Below, one piece after another: positions 41,804-51,264 of a DNA stretch of 64,000 nucleotides. The notes under the pieces were generated by a model. That model was not told the DNA's origin, did not search any database, and worked only from the letters and a program-made list of their open reading frames with translations. The translations under genes were made by a program, and so were the position numbers. Source of the stretch: a bacterium (lineage in GTDB: Bacteria; Bacteroidota; Bacteroidia; Chitinophagales; Saprospiraceae); NCBI GenBank assembly GCA_024742755.1, contig JANSXW010000004.1:1-64000 (forward strand), given 5' to 3'. The number at the start of each line of letters is the position of its first letter. Position 1 is the stretch's first letter.

Positions 41804-42631
41804 ATGAGAGGCCTATTGCAGCTTTTTGCAGCTTATGGGAACTTCCTGCTTTTTGGTTTCCTGGAGCTGCTTGCCCTTATTCTGGTGGTCAGCTTCAATC
41901 AACGGCAGGGTGCGATCTGGGATAATTCCTGGGGCATGGCTACTGCTATGTTTGATCAATCTGCTGACTGGCTGGGGGAGCAATGGGCGCTGCGCGATGA
42001 AATGATTAAACTGCAGGGCGAAAACATCCGCCTCATGGAGCAACTGGACAACGCCCGGTACTCCAATGCCGTACGGCAGGATACCTTTCTGAGGGATTCC
42101 ACAGAGCAGCTTTTTACTTATATCCCCGCCAACGTCATCAGCAACTCCACCATAGGCACGGCCAATTACCTGCGCCTTGATAAAGGCTCCAATCATGGAG
42201 TCCGGCCCAATATGGGCGTTATTTCCTCAGATGGTATCGTAGGCGTAGTCAGAGCCGTAACCCCCCATTACAGTCAGGTGATGTCGCTGCTGCACCGGGA
42301 GACCCGCATCAAAGCGGCCCTTTCCCGCTCGGGGTACTTCGGGACACTCACCTGGAACGGCAAAAATGCCCGCCTGATGCAGCTGGAAGCCATCCCCAAA
42401 CATGCAGTGGTGGCAGAAGGCGATACGGTGGTCACCAGCGGCTACTCCCAGCTGTTCCCGCAAGGGCTCGCCGTGGGTACCGTAAAGTCTTTTGACTTTT
42501 CGGGAGGAGGTAATTTTTACAACATACAGGTTATGCTGCGCAATGACCTGAATAAGTTACGCTATGTCTACGTCATTGAAAATGAGATGTGGAAAGAGCA
42601 TAAGGAATTAGACGAAGCGGTCAATGAATAA
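41804..42631 (+). CDS. mreC: Rod shape-determining protein MreC
   Basis: A bitopic elongasome scaffold of 275 residues. One N-terminal membrane helix (about 8-28), a coiled coil (about 55-80, DEMIKLQGENIRLMEQLDNA), then the periplasmic beta domain (NYLRLDKGSNHGVRPNMGV, SDGIVGVV, LLHRETRIKAALSRSGYFG, VVTSGYSQLFPQGLAVG). It binds PBP2 and MreD. It overlaps mreD by 8 nt, so translation is coupled. Confidence 0.95.
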   Translation: MRGLLQLFAAYGNFLLFGFLELLALILVVSFNQRQGAIWDNSWGMATAMFDQSADWLGEQWALRDEMIKLQGENIRLMEQLDNARYSNAVRQDTFLRDSTEQLFTYIPANVISNSTIGTANYLRLDKGSNHGVRPNMGVISSDGIVGVVRAVTPHYSQVMSLLHRETRIKAALSRSGYFGTLTWNGKNARLMQLEAIPKHAVVAEGDTVVTSGYSQLFPQGLAVGTVKSFDFSGGGNFYNIQVMLRNDLNKLRYVYVIENEMWKEHKELDEAVNE

Positions 42632-43148
42632 TACGGTCATTTGGAATATCATACGGTTTTTTGTGCTGGTCGCGCTTCAGGGGCTTTTCTTGAAGCGAAT
42701 CTCTGATGGATGGGTGACCGGCAGCCTGTATATCAATATTTTCCTATACCCTTTATTCATTTTGCTGCTGCCGTTGCAGACGCCCCGTACCGGTGTTTTG
42801 CTGCTTTCTTTTCTGATGGGGATCAGCGTGGACCTGTTTTATGATTCTCCGGGCGTTCATGCTGCGGCTTTAACAGCCATGGGCTACGCCAGGTCTCTTT
42901 TTCTAAGCCTTTATGAGCCGCGGGAAGGGTACAAACTCAACGCGAGGCCTACACCGGGGGACCTTAGCATGAACTGGTTCCTGAAGTATTCCGCGTCCCT
43001 GATGGGGCTGCACCTGCTGGTTTATTTTAGTGTCGATGCCTTTTCGCCCATTTACATCCTCGGCATACTTTTGCGTACCTTTTTCACCTTTGTCTCCTCT
43101 ATGGCGGCGATCTTAATCTTTGTTTTTATCTTCATGCCTAAACGTTAA
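42624..43148 (+). CDS. mreD: Rod shape-determining protein MreD
   Basis: A 174-residue membrane protein with five to six hydrophobic segments, starting inside the 3' end of mreC. The identity comes mainly from position between mreC and mrdA, size and topology, plus the segment LLLSFLMGISVDLFYDSPGVHAAA, which matches the MreD core (G-x-x-x-D). It is part of the elongasome inner-membrane complex. Confidence 0.88.
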   Translation: MNNTVIWNIIRFFVLVALQGLFLKRISDGWVTGSLYINIFLYPLFILLLPLQTPRTGVLLLSFLMGISVDLFYDSPGVHAAALTAMGYARSLFLSLYEPREGYKLNARPTPGDLSMNWFLKYSASLMGLHLLVYFSVDAFSPIYILGILLRTFFTFVSSMAAILIFVFIFMPKR

Positions 43149-43190
43149 CCCGGGGTTTTAGCGTTAATAGTTCACTGAAATAATTTTGAA

Positions 43191-45062
43191 GTGGCAGATA
43201 CATTTAGCAGACGGCAATACATCATACGGGGCCTCTTCGTGTTGGCGGCATTCGGGCTGATTTATCGTGCCTTCCAGCTACAGATACTGGACTCTACCTA
43301 CAAGGAAAATCCGGATGCCACCGCTATCGACGAGCAGGTGATCTATCCGGCACGGGGCACCATCTACGACCGTGATGGCCAGATACTGGTCTACAACGTT
43401 CCTATGTACGACCTTATGGTTACGTACAATCAGCTGAATGAGGACATGGATACCGCTGCCTTTTGCGAATTGCTCGGCATAGAACGCAGTTACTTTGAGG
43501 AGGCCCTCGACAAAGACTGGCGCGACCCAAGGTACTCCAAAAGCGTCCCTTTCCCTTTCCTGACGCAGCTGTCAGCCACTCAGTTTGCCGCACTGGAAGA
43601 ACGCCTCTATCAGTTCCCGGGCTTTTCGCCACGCCTGCGCCACGCCCGCGGCTACCCGCACGACAACGCCTGCCACGTGCTCGGATACATCCGGGAAGCA
43701 GATCAAAACGACATCAAGTTGTCTAATGGCAAATACGAGCCCCGGGACTACCTGGGCAAAAGCGGCCTGGAGCTTTCCTATGAAGATACCCTGCGTGGTG
43801 AGAAGGGCATGGCTCTGATCCTGAAAGACAACCTGGGGCGTGAAGTAGGGCCCTATAAAGAGGGTGACCTTGATATAGACGCCGTTTTTGGAAAGGACCT
43901 GATCACGACCATTGACCTTGATTTGCAAGCGTACGGCGAGCTGCTCATGGAAAATAAAATAGGTGCGGTAGTCGCGCTGGAGCCTACCACCGGGGAGGTG
44001 TTGGCCATGATCAGTTCACCCAATTACAATCCCAACCTGCTCGCTATAGGGTACGGCAGGGGCAACCCCTACGGCCGGCTTTCAGCAGATAAAACGCAGC
44101 CACTGTTTGACCGCAGCATTATGGGGCAGTATCCGCCAGGGTCTCTGTTTAAGACCATCGTGGCATTGGTCGGTATGCAGGAGGGCTATCTGGACCCCAA
44201 CCGTACCATCTCCTGCTCCGGCGCTTACTACTTCAACGGGATGCGGCTGACCGGCTGCCATGGCCACCCTACCTGCCTCAATGTGGAAATGGGGATTCAG
44301 CATTCCTGCAATGCCTACTTTGTTACCGCTTTCCGCGAAATCGTTGACGGCCCGGGCGGCTTCCGTAACCCGGAGAAAGGGCTTGACCTTTTTAACAGCT
44401 ACCTGGATAAGTTTGGCCTGGGCAAACCGCTGGGGATCGACCTGCCAAGAGAGCAAAGCGGCTTCTATCCTACCACACAGTTCTATACCGATTATTTCAA
44501 CAAACAACAGGAAGGGCAGCGCTGGAACTCCGTTTGGATCCGCTCCCTGGGCATTGGGCAGGGCGAGCTGCAAATGACCAACCTGCAAATGGCAAATGTA
44601 GCGGCGACCATTGCCAACCGGGGCTTCTACGTCACTCCCCACCTGGTCAGAGGGTACCGGGGCGCAGGCGTTGATGTCCCTATCCCGGACCGGTTCACCC
44701 GGCGCAATTACGTTGGGATTGACAGCGCTTACTTTGAAATCATTGCCAATGGCATGGAAAAAGTAACGGTCTCCGGTACGGCACGCATGGCCTATATCCC
44801 GGATATTCCGGTCTGTGGGAAAACCGGCACGGCCGAGAACCCCCACGGTGAAGACCACTCGGTTTTCTTTGCATTTGCACCCAAAAAAGACCCGAAGATT
44901 GCTATCGTTGTTTATGTGGAGAACTCTGGCTTCGGCGGCACCTACGCAGCACCTATTGCCAGCCTGATGATCGAAAAGTACATGACAGACTCCATCAGCG
45001 ACAACCGAAAGTGGCTGGAAAAACGCATGCTGGATGCCAACCTTCTCCCTGAACTGCCTTAA
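43191..45062 (+). CDS. mrdA: Penicillin-binding protein 2 (peptidoglycan transpeptidase)
   Basis: Monofunctional class B PBP that cross-links lateral wall peptidoglycan within the elongasome. The 623-residue product has one N-terminal membrane helix (about 11-28), the PBP dimer domain (about 45-225, starting YPARGTIYDRDGQIL) and the transpeptidase domain with SxxK at S318-K321 (PPGSLFKT), the SxN motif in QHSCNAYF and KTG in VCGKTGTAEN. The start codon is GTG. The usual next gene, rodA, is absent; folA follows 13 nt after the stop. Confidence 0.96.
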   Translation: MADTFSRRQYIIRGLFVLAAFGLIYRAFQLQILDSTYKENPDATAIDEQVIYPARGTIYDRDGQILVYNVPMYDLMVTYNQLNEDMDTAAFCELLGIERSYFEEALDKDWRDPRYSKSVPFPFLTQLSATQFAALEERLYQFPGFSPRLRHARGYPHDNACHVLGYIREADQNDIKLSNGKYEPRDYLGKSGLELSYEDTLRGEKGMALILKDNLGREVGPYKEGDLDIDAVFGKDLITTIDLDLQAYGELLMENKIGAVVALEPTTGEVLAMISSPNYNPNLLAIGYGRGNPYGRLSADKTQPLFDRSIMGQYPPGSLFKTIVALVGMQEGYLDPNRTISCSGAYYFNGMRLTGCHGHPTCLNVEMGIQHSCNAYFVTAFREIVDGPGGFRNPEKGLDLFNSYLDKFGLGKPLGIDLPREQSGFYPTTQFYTDYFNKQQEGQRWNSVWIRSLGIGQGELQMTNLQMANVAATIANRGFYVTPHLVRGYRGAGVDVPIPDRFTRRNYVGIDSAYFEIIANGMEKVTVSGTARMAYIPDIPVCGKTGTAENPHGEDHSVFFAFAPKKDPKIAIVVYVENSGFGGTYAAPIASLMIEKYMTDSISDNRKWLEKRMLDANLLPELP

Positions 45063-45075
45063 ATGTAACCGTGGT

Positions 45076-45573
45076 ATGATCTTATCCGCTATTGTAGCTA
45101 TTGATAAAAACGGCGTTATTGGAAAAGACGACGATATCCCCTGGCACCTGCCTGCGGACCTGAAGTACTTCAAGCGCCGTACGCTCAATCATCACATCAT
45201 TATGGGGCGCAAGACCTTTGAGTCTATCGGCCGGCCCTTGCCGAAACGCACCAACATCATCGTTACCCGCAATCCTTTCTTTATTGCATCCAACTGCCTG
45301 GTCGCGGGGAGCTTGCAGGAAGCCATTGACCTGGCGCGCAACAACGGAGAGGACGAAGCCTTTATCATCGGCGGCGGTACGATCTACGAGCAGGCTATGC
45401 CCCTCATCGACCGTTTATATCTGACGGAAGTAGATACTGTAGTGGAAAATGGGGAGGTCTTTTTTCCGGAAGTAGACCCGGCCGTTTGGTCCGAAGTGTC
45501 CGGAGAGGCTCATCAGCCCGATGAGAAAAACCCCCATGCTTACACCTTTAAGGTATTGGAGCGAAAAGCTTAA
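45076..45573 (+). CDS. folA: Dihydrofolate reductase
   Basis: NADPH-dependent reduction of dihydrofolate to tetrahydrofolate. The 165-residue protein has MILSAIVAIDKNGVIGKDDDIPWHLPADLKYF (folate site with the catalytic D/E-type acid after W), IIMGRKTFESIGRPLP, the NADPH loop AFIIGGGTIYEQAMP and the C-terminal LYLTEVDTVVENGEVFFPEVD. The frame is open from 45034, but that part overlaps mrdA; the ATG at 45076 gives the family N-terminus. The stop overlaps that of the opposing GT2 gene within a 16-bp palindrome. Confidence 0.95.
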   Translation: MILSAIVAIDKNGVIGKDDDIPWHLPADLKYFKRRTLNHHIIMGRKTFESIGRPLPKRTNIIVTRNPFFIASNCLVAGSLQEAIDLARNNGEDEAFIIGGGTIYEQAMPLIDRLYLTEVDTVVENGEVFFPEVDPAVWSEVSGEAHQPDEKNPHAYTFKVLERKA

Positions 45574-45579
45574 GCTTTT
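45564..45579. other. 16-bp perfect palindrome spanning two opposing stop codons
   Basis: AAAAGCTTAAGCTTTT. The central TTAA contains the TAA stops of both folA (+) and the GT2 gene (-), and both proteins end in Lys-Ala. It might act as a minimal bidirectional stop signal, but there is no loop or long T tract. Confidence 0.6.
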
Positions 45580-46400
45580 GCTTGTTTGATGCCGTAGGGC
45601 GTCCACACGGATCTGCCTCTGCGCGTTTCTTTTCGGATCGCCCGGTTACGCTCCAGGCTCTCTTTGGTCCTGTACCCTCTGGCATGGTCTAAGTGCAGCA
45701 GAATAGCCCGGTGCCTGATTTGTTTGCTTTTTATGCCGTAGTTAAAGAGGCGTTCTCCCAACTCCCGGTCTTCACCACCGTACTCCATGCGTTCGTCAGC
45801 GCCATTCACGGCAAGCACATCTGCTTTCCAAACCGAGGTGTTGCAGCCATTGAAGCTGGCTTTGGTAGGGGTGACAACATCCCAAAAGGCACCCCAGCGT
45901 GGGCTGGCACCAAGTTTTCGCAGCTGGCTGCTGCCTTTCAGCCCACGAGCTTGGAGCCAGGCTGGGTCAAAGCATTGTTGGGTTTGAATATCTTCTTCTG
46001 ATATAACTTCGCTCAGAGGCATAGGCAGCTTGCAATAGCCTCCGGAAAGGAAATAACCAGGTTCGGCAAATTGAGCATGCGTCTCCAGAAAATCGGCTCG
46101 GGGAATGCAGTCTCCATCCGTGAAAAGCAGATAAGGGTGGCGGGCATCCGCTGTAGCTTTGTTCAAAATAGCCGTTTTTCGAAAACCATTGTCTTCGTGC
46201 CAGATATGCCGGATCGCAAAAGGGCTTTCCTTTTGGTGCCGGCTAATCAGCTCCCGGGTGGCCTCGCCGGAGCCATCGTCAGCAACGACTACCTCAAAGT
46301 GCGGGTAGGTTTGCTGACGGTACCCCATAAGAACCTTGTGCAACCATTCGGGCTGATTATAGGTGGAGATAATGACGGATATCTGCAAAGTCGATTTCAT
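45570..46400 (-). CDS. Family 2 glycosyltransferase (with galactosyltransferase-like C-terminus)
   Basis: A 276-residue GT-A fold enzyme. The N-terminal nucleotide-sugar region reads ISVIISTYNQPEWLHKVL, with VVADDGSGEATREL, the metal-binding DGDCIP (DxD-type) near 104, and GYCKLP. The C-terminal part (FNGCNTSVWKADVLAVNGADERMEYGGEDREL) is the Glyco_transf_7C pattern. It probably adds a sugar to a surface glycan or LPS core. The frame is open from 46511, but the ATG at 46400 starts the GT fold. The next gene upstream is a second GT2, 13 nt away, so they form an operon. Confidence 0.88.
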   Translation of the reverse strand: MKSTLQISVIISTYNQPEWLHKVLMGYRQQTYPHFEVVVADDGSGEATRELISRHQKESPFAIRHIWHEDNGFRKTAILNKATADARHPYLLFTDGDCIPRADFLETHAQFAEPGYFLSGGYCKLPMPLSEVISEEDIQTQQCFDPAWLQARGLKGSSQLRKLGASPRWGAFWDVVTPTKASFNGCNTSVWKADVLAVNGADERMEYGGEDRELGERLFNYGIKSKQIRHRAILLHLDHARGYRTKESLERNRAIRKETRRGRSVWTPYGIKQAKA

Positions 46401-46413
46401 TTTCTGGCATGTC

Positions 46414-47181
46414 TTATTTGGCAGGGCGGCGGTTGAGCTCCCACAAGCGGGCATATTTGAGGAAGTTGAAACCGGCAGCCATGCAGCAATAAAGAAAACC
46501 GTAAAGGCCATCCAGAAAACCCCGCTTCAGAATATAAAGTTTGAAAAATTTGAAACAGGGGCCAAGGATTAAATCCCTGAATAAAGATACGCGATGGCCT
46601 CCTGCATTTTTGAACTTCGCATCAATGTCTGCGAACTTTAGGAGTTGTTCGGCATGCTCCAGTACGTTGCGGTAGGGATAGTGGAGTAAATCTACGCCTA
46701 AATGCTCAACCTGGCCTTTGGGCAGGATAACCCTGTCGTGGGGGTTGGTTCCGCCCCACTGCCCCCGGCGGCGGTCCCAAAGGCGGGTTTTGCGGTCGGG
46801 GTACCAGGCGTAGCGCAGCCAATGCCCGCAGTAGTTGTTCAGGCGGTTGAAGGCGTAGCCATCGGCAGCCCAGTTTTGCTTCACCGTTAGGATGGCCTCA
46901 GCCATTGCTTCAGAAACCCGCTCATCGGCATCAAGGGAGAGCACGCAGTCGTGCTTCGCCTGCTGCATGGCGTAGTTTTTTTGCTCGATATGCCCTTCAA
47001 ACGGGTGCTGCAAAAAGCGCACGCCGAGTTCCTGGCAAATGGCCGGGGTCTCATCCGTACTGAAAGAGTCGACCACTACGACCTCGTCCACCACCGGCAG
47101 CATCGATTGGATGCACGCGCGGATGTGCCTCGCTTCGTTTAGCGTAATGATAACACCAGAAATCCTGACAGGGTTGCTCAC
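46414..47181 (-). CDS. LPS-core-type family 2 glycosyltransferase (WaaE/KdtX-like)
   Basis: A 255-residue GT2 enzyme: ISGVIITLNEARHIRACIQS, VVDEVVVVDSFSTDETPAI, DCVLSLDADERVSE (DxD motif near 83), NRLNNYCGHWLRYAWYPDRKTRLW and the hydrophobic C-terminal segment around 215-240. This layout is that of the WaaE/KdtX family, which adds glucose or another sugar to the LPS inner core. The start codon is GTG. A perfect -7 box TACTTTTG lies at 47212-47205, about 23 nt upstream. A link to the rfaE2 gene far upstream is functional only. Confidence 0.88.
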   Translation of the reverse strand: MSNPVRISGVIITLNEARHIRACIQSMLPVVDEVVVVDSFSTDETPAICQELGVRFLQHPFEGHIEQKNYAMQQAKHDCVLSLDADERVSEAMAEAILTVKQNWAADGYAFNRLNNYCGHWLRYAWYPDRKTRLWDRRRGQWGGTNPHDRVILPKGQVEHLGVDLLHYPYRNVLEHAEQLLKFADIDAKFKNAGGHRVSLFRDLILGPCFKFFKLYILKRGFLDGLYGFLYCCMAAGFNFLKYARLWELNRRPAK

Positions 47182-47347
47182 GGTACGGTCCTATGGTTGA
47201 GCGGCAAAAGTACGCTTTTTTCAGTAGCAGGCAGCGGAAACAAAAGGGGGGCTTCAGGTGTCTATACGCAATATAAAGTGGTTTGCTGCTCCGATCTTTA
47301 TCGGAGACCACTTAATCGTCAGTATATTCAAAAACGAAAGGGACCAC

Positions 47348-47923
47348 ATGAGCTTTACGCCTGAACAAACTACTGAGCTGATCCGTCGCCGCCGGGCGAT
47401 TTTCCCCAAAACCTATATCGATAAGCCTATTCCGAGGGCTATCATTGAAGAAGTGCTGGAAAATGCCAACTGGGCACCTACCCACCGGTTTACAGAGCCC
47501 TGGCGCTTCCGCGTATTCACCGGTGAATCCCGTGCGCGCCTGGGGGAGCGGCTGGCTGACCTGTACAAGATGAAAGCGCAGGGGGAGCTGTTCTCTGAGC
47601 GAAAATACGAGAAGAACCTGCAAAAGCCACTGCGCTCCGGTTGTGTGATCGCCATTTGCATGCAGCGCGACCCGGAGGAAAGTGTGCCGGAGTGGGAAGA
47701 AATTGCTGCGGTGGCCTGCGCGGTGCAAAATATGTGGCTGACCTGTACGGCTCATGGCATCGGTAGCTACTGGAGCTCTGCCAAAGCCCTGCAGCAAGAC
47801 CGCGAATTCCTCAACCTAAAGGAAGGGGAGCGCTGCCTCGGGCTATTCTATATGGGCTACCATAATCTGCCGGAACTGCCTGGCAAGCGGGGCCCGATTG
47901 AAGAAAAGGTGACGTGGATGTAA
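47348..47923 (+). CDS. Nitroreductase-family FMN oxidoreductase
   Basis: A 191-residue flavoprotein. The N-terminal FMN-binding arginines are in ELIRRRRAIFPKTY, followed by ENANWAPTHRFTEPWRF (conserved W-A-P-T/S-H in this group), the middle CVIAICMQRD and the C-terminal AVACAVQNMWLTCTAHGIGSYWSS with the FMN phosphate-binding region. The substrate is not predictable. The frame opens at 47258, but the ATG at 47348 fits the family. It converges on hisA with 1 nt between stops. Confidence 0.88.
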   Translation: MSFTPEQTTELIRRRRAIFPKTYIDKPIPRAIIEEVLENANWAPTHRFTEPWRFRVFTGESRARLGERLADLYKMKAQGELFSERKYEKNLQKPLRSGCVIAICMQRDPEESVPEWEEIAAVACAVQNMWLTCTAHGIGSYWSSAKALQQDREFLNLKEGERCLGLFYMGYHNLPELPGKRGPIEEKVTWM

Positions 47924-47924
47924 T

Positions 47925-48650
47925 TCAGCCTTTCAGCACCCACTGCTCCAACTCCTGCAGGGCAATCTTATTTTCGTAGATGGCTTTGCCGATAATGGCA
48001 CCAAAACAACCAATAGTCCGGAGTTCGTCCAGCTCGTCAAGGCTCGTGATGCCGCCGCTGGCAATGAGTTGCAAACCGGTGAATTCCGAGCGGATATCCT
48101 TGTAGAGCGACAAGGCGGTGCCTTCCAGCAAGCCATCTTTGGAAACATCGGTGCAGATGGTGTACTGTACGCCTTTCGAGATGTAGCCTTCCAGGAAAGG
48201 AAATAGCTCCTGCTCGCTTTGTTCCTGCCATCCACTGACGGCAATTTTCCCATCCTTCACATCAGAACCCAGGATAATCCGCTCTGCTCCAAAGCGCTGC
48301 AGCCAGGCTTCGAATACCGCCGGCTGTTTCACGGCTATGGTGCCGCCGGTCACTTGCTTTGCACCGCTCTCGAAAGCTACCCGGAGGTCTTCATCCGACT
48401 TCAGCCCGCCGCCAAAGTCGATGTGGAGGTTGGTCTTCGTCGCCAGCGTTTCCAGTACCTTATAGTTGACGATCTGCTTGGCTTTAGCGCCGTCGAGGTC
48501 TACCAGGTGCAGGCGCTGCAGGCCATGCGCTTCGTAAGCCTTCGCCACTTCCAGTGGGTCTTCGTTGTAGACTTTCTTGCGGCTGTAGTCGCCTTGTGTC
48601 AGGCGCACGCATTTGCCCTCAATGATGTCAATAGCGGGAATGGGGTGCAT
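47925..48650 (-). CDS. hisA: ProFAR isomerase (phosphoribosylformimino-AICAR-P isomerase)
   Basis: Fourth step of histidine synthesis, opening the ProFAR ribose ring. The 241-residue TIM barrel has the N-terminal [18 protein letters not shown] (catalytic Asp8-type residue), [43 protein letters not shown] (second catalytic Asp) and [16 protein letters not shown]. It is the last gene of hisB-hisH-hisA on the minus strand, starting 1 nt from the hisH stop. hisF, which normally follows, is missing here. Confidence 0.95.
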   Translation of the reverse strand: MHPIPAIDIIEGKCVRLTQGDYSRKKVYNEDPLEVAKAYEAHGLQRLHLVDLDGAKAKQIVNYKVLETLATKTNLHIDFGGGLKSDEDLRVAFESGAKQVTGGTIAVKQPAVFEAWLQRFGAERIILGSDVKDGKIAVSGWQEQSEQELFPFLEGYISKGVQYTICTDVSKDGLLEGTALSLYKDIRSEFTGLQLIASGGITSLDELDELRTIGCFGAIIGKAIYENKIALQELEQWVLKG

Positions 48651-48651
48651 A

Positions 48652-49239
48652 CTAAAGTTGGATAAAGTGCTTGAGAATGGCTTCGCCTACGTTGCCCGAT
48701 TTTTCCGGGTGGAACTGAGTGGCGTAGAAGTTGTCTTTTTGCAATGCTGAACTAAAGGGCAGCACATGCTCGGTAGTCGCAGTAGTGTATGGCCCCTGCT
48801 CCACGTAATAGCTGTGCACAAAGTAGACGTATTCGCCTTCCAGCTCAGGGCTGAACAGCCCGTTGCCCAAATTGCGGATGCTGTTCCAGCCCATGTGGGG
48901 GATTTTCTCGCCCTGCTTCGGGCGGAAGCGCACTACTTCCTGTGGGATAATGCCCAGGCAGTTGGTGTCATTTTCTTCAGAATGCCGGCACAACAGCTGC
49001 ATGCCCAGGCAAATGCCCAGTACCGGCTGCTTCAGGTTGCGGATGACCTCGTCCAGCCCGCGCTCCCGAAGAAAAGCCATAGTGGTATTCGCTTCGCCCA
49101 CACCGGGGAAGATGACCTTGTCAGCGGCTTGTATGGCTGCGGGGTCGCCCGTCAGGTGCGCCTCAATGCCCAGGCGCTGCATGGCGAACTGTACCGACCG
49201 GACGTTGCCGGCGTTATAATCGATGATGGCTACTTTCAT
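48652..49239 (-). CDS. hisH: Imidazole glycerol phosphate synthase, glutaminase subunit
   Basis: Class I glutamine amidotransferase that supplies ammonia to HisF. The 195-residue product has [20 protein letters not shown], the oxyanion strand VIFPGVGEA, the catalytic cysteine in [12 protein letters not shown], and the His-Glu pair in [10 protein letters not shown] at the C-terminus. It needs HisF, whose gene is not in the window. It lies between hisB (12 nt) and hisA. Confidence 0.95.
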   Translation of the reverse strand: MKVAIIDYNAGNVRSVQFAMQRLGIEAHLTGDPAAIQAADKVIFPGVGEANTTMAFLRERGLDEVIRNLKQPVLGICLGMQLLCRHSEENDTNCLGIIPQEVVRFRPKQGEKIPHMGWNSIRNLGNGLFSPELEGEYVYFVHSYYVEQGPYTTATTEHVLPFSSALQKDNFYATQFHPEKSGNVGEAILKHFIQL

Positions 49240-49251
49240 AGTTTGGCTGGT

Positions 49252-50385
49252 TTATAATACGCCCTTCGTGCTTGGCAACTGCAAATGCTCCGTATCCCGT
49301 CGTTTCGCCATTCGGATGGCCCGCGCCCAGGCTTTGAAGATCGCTTCGATTTTGTGGTGCTCATTGGTGCCTTCCACTTTGATGTTCAGATTGGCTTTTG
49401 CCGCATCGGAAAAGGACTTGAAGAAGTGGAAGAACATCTCGGTAGGCATATCGCCAATTTTCTCCCGCTTGAATTCCGCCTCCCAAACGATCCAGGGGCG
49501 GCCTCCGAAGTCAATGGCTACCTGTGCCAGGCAGTCGTCCATTGGCAGGGCGTAGCCGTAGCGCTCCAGGCCGAGCTTGTCGCCCAGCGCTTTGGCGAAA
49601 GCCTCGCCCAGTGCCAGTGCAGTATCCTCTATGGTATGGTGTTCGTCCACTTCGAGGTCGCCTTTGACTTTGATGGCCAGGTCGAGCCCACCGTGGCGTG
49701 CCAGCTGGTCGAGCATATGATCGAAAAACCCCAGCCCGGTATCAATCTCACCTTTGCCTGTGCCATCGAGGTCGAGCTGTATGAGAATGTCGGTTTCCTT
49801 GGTGGTCCGCTGTACCATGGCGGTGCGTTCGCTCAGGCGCAGGAAGCGGTAGATGTTGCCCCAGTCGGTGGTGGTGAGGGCAATAGCCTCCTGTACGGCC
49901 CGGTTGTCCCCTTCGACCTCATCGGCCCCGAGGTCAGGCTGATTGTTGAGCCAGATGCCCTTTGCGCCCAGATTTTTGGCCAGCTCCATATCTGTCAGGC
50001 GGTCACCCACCACAAAAGAATTGGCCAGGTCATAACCGCCCTTCATGTAGGGCTCCATCAGCCCGGTCCGGGGCTTGCGGGTGGGCGCGTTGTCCTCAGG
50101 AAAACTACGGTCAATCAGCACATCAATGAAGGAGATGCCCTCGGCCTCAAAAGCGCTCATCATCTTCCGGTGTGCCGGCCAAAAGGTCTCCTCCGGGAAA
50201 ACAGCTGTACCCAGCCCATCCTGATTGGTGATCATGACGAGCTCGAAGTCCAGTTCTTTCACAATACGGGACAAGTGCTGAAAAACCCCGGGATAAAAAT
50301 CCAGCTTTTCCAGACTGTCGATCTGATAGCCTTCCGGCTCCAGAATAAGCGTGCCATCGCGGTCCAGGATCAATAATTTCTTCAT
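49252..50385 (-). CDS. hisB: Bifunctional histidinol-phosphatase / imidazoleglycerol-phosphate dehydratase
   Basis: A 377-residue fusion. Residues 1-170 are the HAD-type histidinol-phosphatase ([10 protein letters not shown] with the nucleophile Asp, [27 protein letters not shown]). Residues 185-377 are the dehydratase ([42 protein letters not shown], and the C-terminal [19 protein letters not shown] metal-site motif). A -7 box TACCTTTG sits at 50397-50390, about 4 nt before the ATG, so the message is nearly leaderless. It is the first gene of the hisBHA set. Confidence 0.95.
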   Translation of the reverse strand: MKKLLILDRDGTLILEPEGYQIDSLEKLDFYPGVFQHLSRIVKELDFELVMITNQDGLGTAVFPEETFWPAHRKMMSAFEAEGISFIDVLIDRSFPEDNAPTRKPRTGLMEPYMKGGYDLANSFVVGDRLTDMELAKNLGAKGIWLNNQPDLGADEVEGDNRAVQEAIALTTTDWGNIYRFLRLSERTAMVQRTTKETDILIQLDLDGTGKGEIDTGLGFFDHMLDQLARHGGLDLAIKVKGDLEVDEHHTIEDTALALGEAFAKALGDKLGLERYGYALPMDDCLAQVAIDFGGRPWIVWEAEFKREKIGDMPTEMFFHFFKSFSDAAKANLNIKVEGTNEHHKIEAIFKAWARAIRMAKRRDTEHLQLPSTKGVL

Positions 50386-50508
50386 GCTGCAAAGGTAGCA
50401 AATTCAGGGTTTAGGGCAGTAGCCAGCGCAGAAACCTGACACAGGAAGGATGAGCCCATGGATACTTTATTGAAATTTTCATATCTTTTGGGATAACAAA
50501 TTTGCCTT

Positions 50509-51264
50509 ATGAAAACCCTGATCCATAGCGCATTACTCTTCTTCCTGAGTGGACTTTTAGCCTCCGCGCCGCCCTATGTGCCCACGGTTCCCGAAGCTGG
50601 CCTTGTGGCTTACTATTCTTTTAACGATTGTGATGCCCGCGATGATTCGGGCAATGGCTCTCATGGCCGGATGTATGGCAGCACGAGCTGTTGGTGTGGG
50701 ATAGAGGGCAGTGGCCTGCTGTTTGATGGCGTAGACGACTTTGTGGAATTTGAAGGATCGGTCAACCGTTATTTCAACACTTCAGACTTTACGGTCAGCT
50801 TCTATTTTAAGCCGGAGCAGTACCTGGTTTTTCAGCAAAGCCTGTTGTCCAAGCGGGAGGAGTGCGAAGATTACAATATGCTGGATATCCTTCTTGACCT
50901 GAACGCTCAGGAAATTGCTACCCTTGTACATGAGAACCCCCACAAATTTTATCCCGGGCTTAGCCCCGGTCTCGACACCACCCGTTGGATGCACTTCGCC
51001 ATCACCCGGGAGGGCACCCGTGCTTTCACCTATGTCAACGGGCGCCTGGCCCAGAAAGCTTTCCGCTGCAGCGGTGTGGACATTTCCAACCCGGTCCCCC
51101 TTTCCTTTGGCAACAGCCCCTGCGTACAACAGGGCAGCGCCCGCCGGTTCAGGGGCGTCCTCGATGAGCTGCGGGTGTACAGCCGTGCCCTTAGCCCGGA
51201 GGAAATATGGGCCCTTTACCAGCAAAATCCCGCCGAGGAAGCCCCTTCCGATTGCCTCACCTGA
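50509..51264 (+). CDS. Secreted LamG / concanavalin-like lectin-fold protein
   Basis: A 251-residue protein with a signal peptide (MKTLIHSALLFFLSGLLASA) and one LamG-type jellyroll domain (about 28-240). It starts LVAYYSFNDCDARDDSGNGSHG, with the calcium-type segment FDGVDDFVEF, and ends GVLDELRVYSRALSPEEIWALY, a near-perfect Laminin_G_3 pattern. Proteins of this type often carry a T9SS tail; this one stops right after the domain (EEAPSDCLT) and so is either secreted alone or truncated. Its last 8 nt overlap the convergent DUF4173 gene. Confidence 0.85.
   Translation: MKTLIHSALLFFLSGLLASAPPYVPTVPEAGLVAYYSFNDCDARDDSGNGSHGRMYGSTSCWCGIEGSGLLFDGVDDFVEFEGSVNRYFNTSDFTVSFYFKPEQYLVFQQSLLSKREECEDYNMLDILLDLNAQEIATLVHENPHKFYPGLSPGLDTTRWMHFAITREGTRAFTYVNGRLAQKAFRCSGVDISNPVPLSFGNSPCVQQGSARRFRGVLDELRVYSRALSPEEIWALYQQNPAEEAPSDCLT

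Noticed and set aside
44082-45188. 368-codon antisense frame across mrdA and folA
   Set aside because: It covers two certain genes in the opposite strand and reads as a low-complexity shadow.
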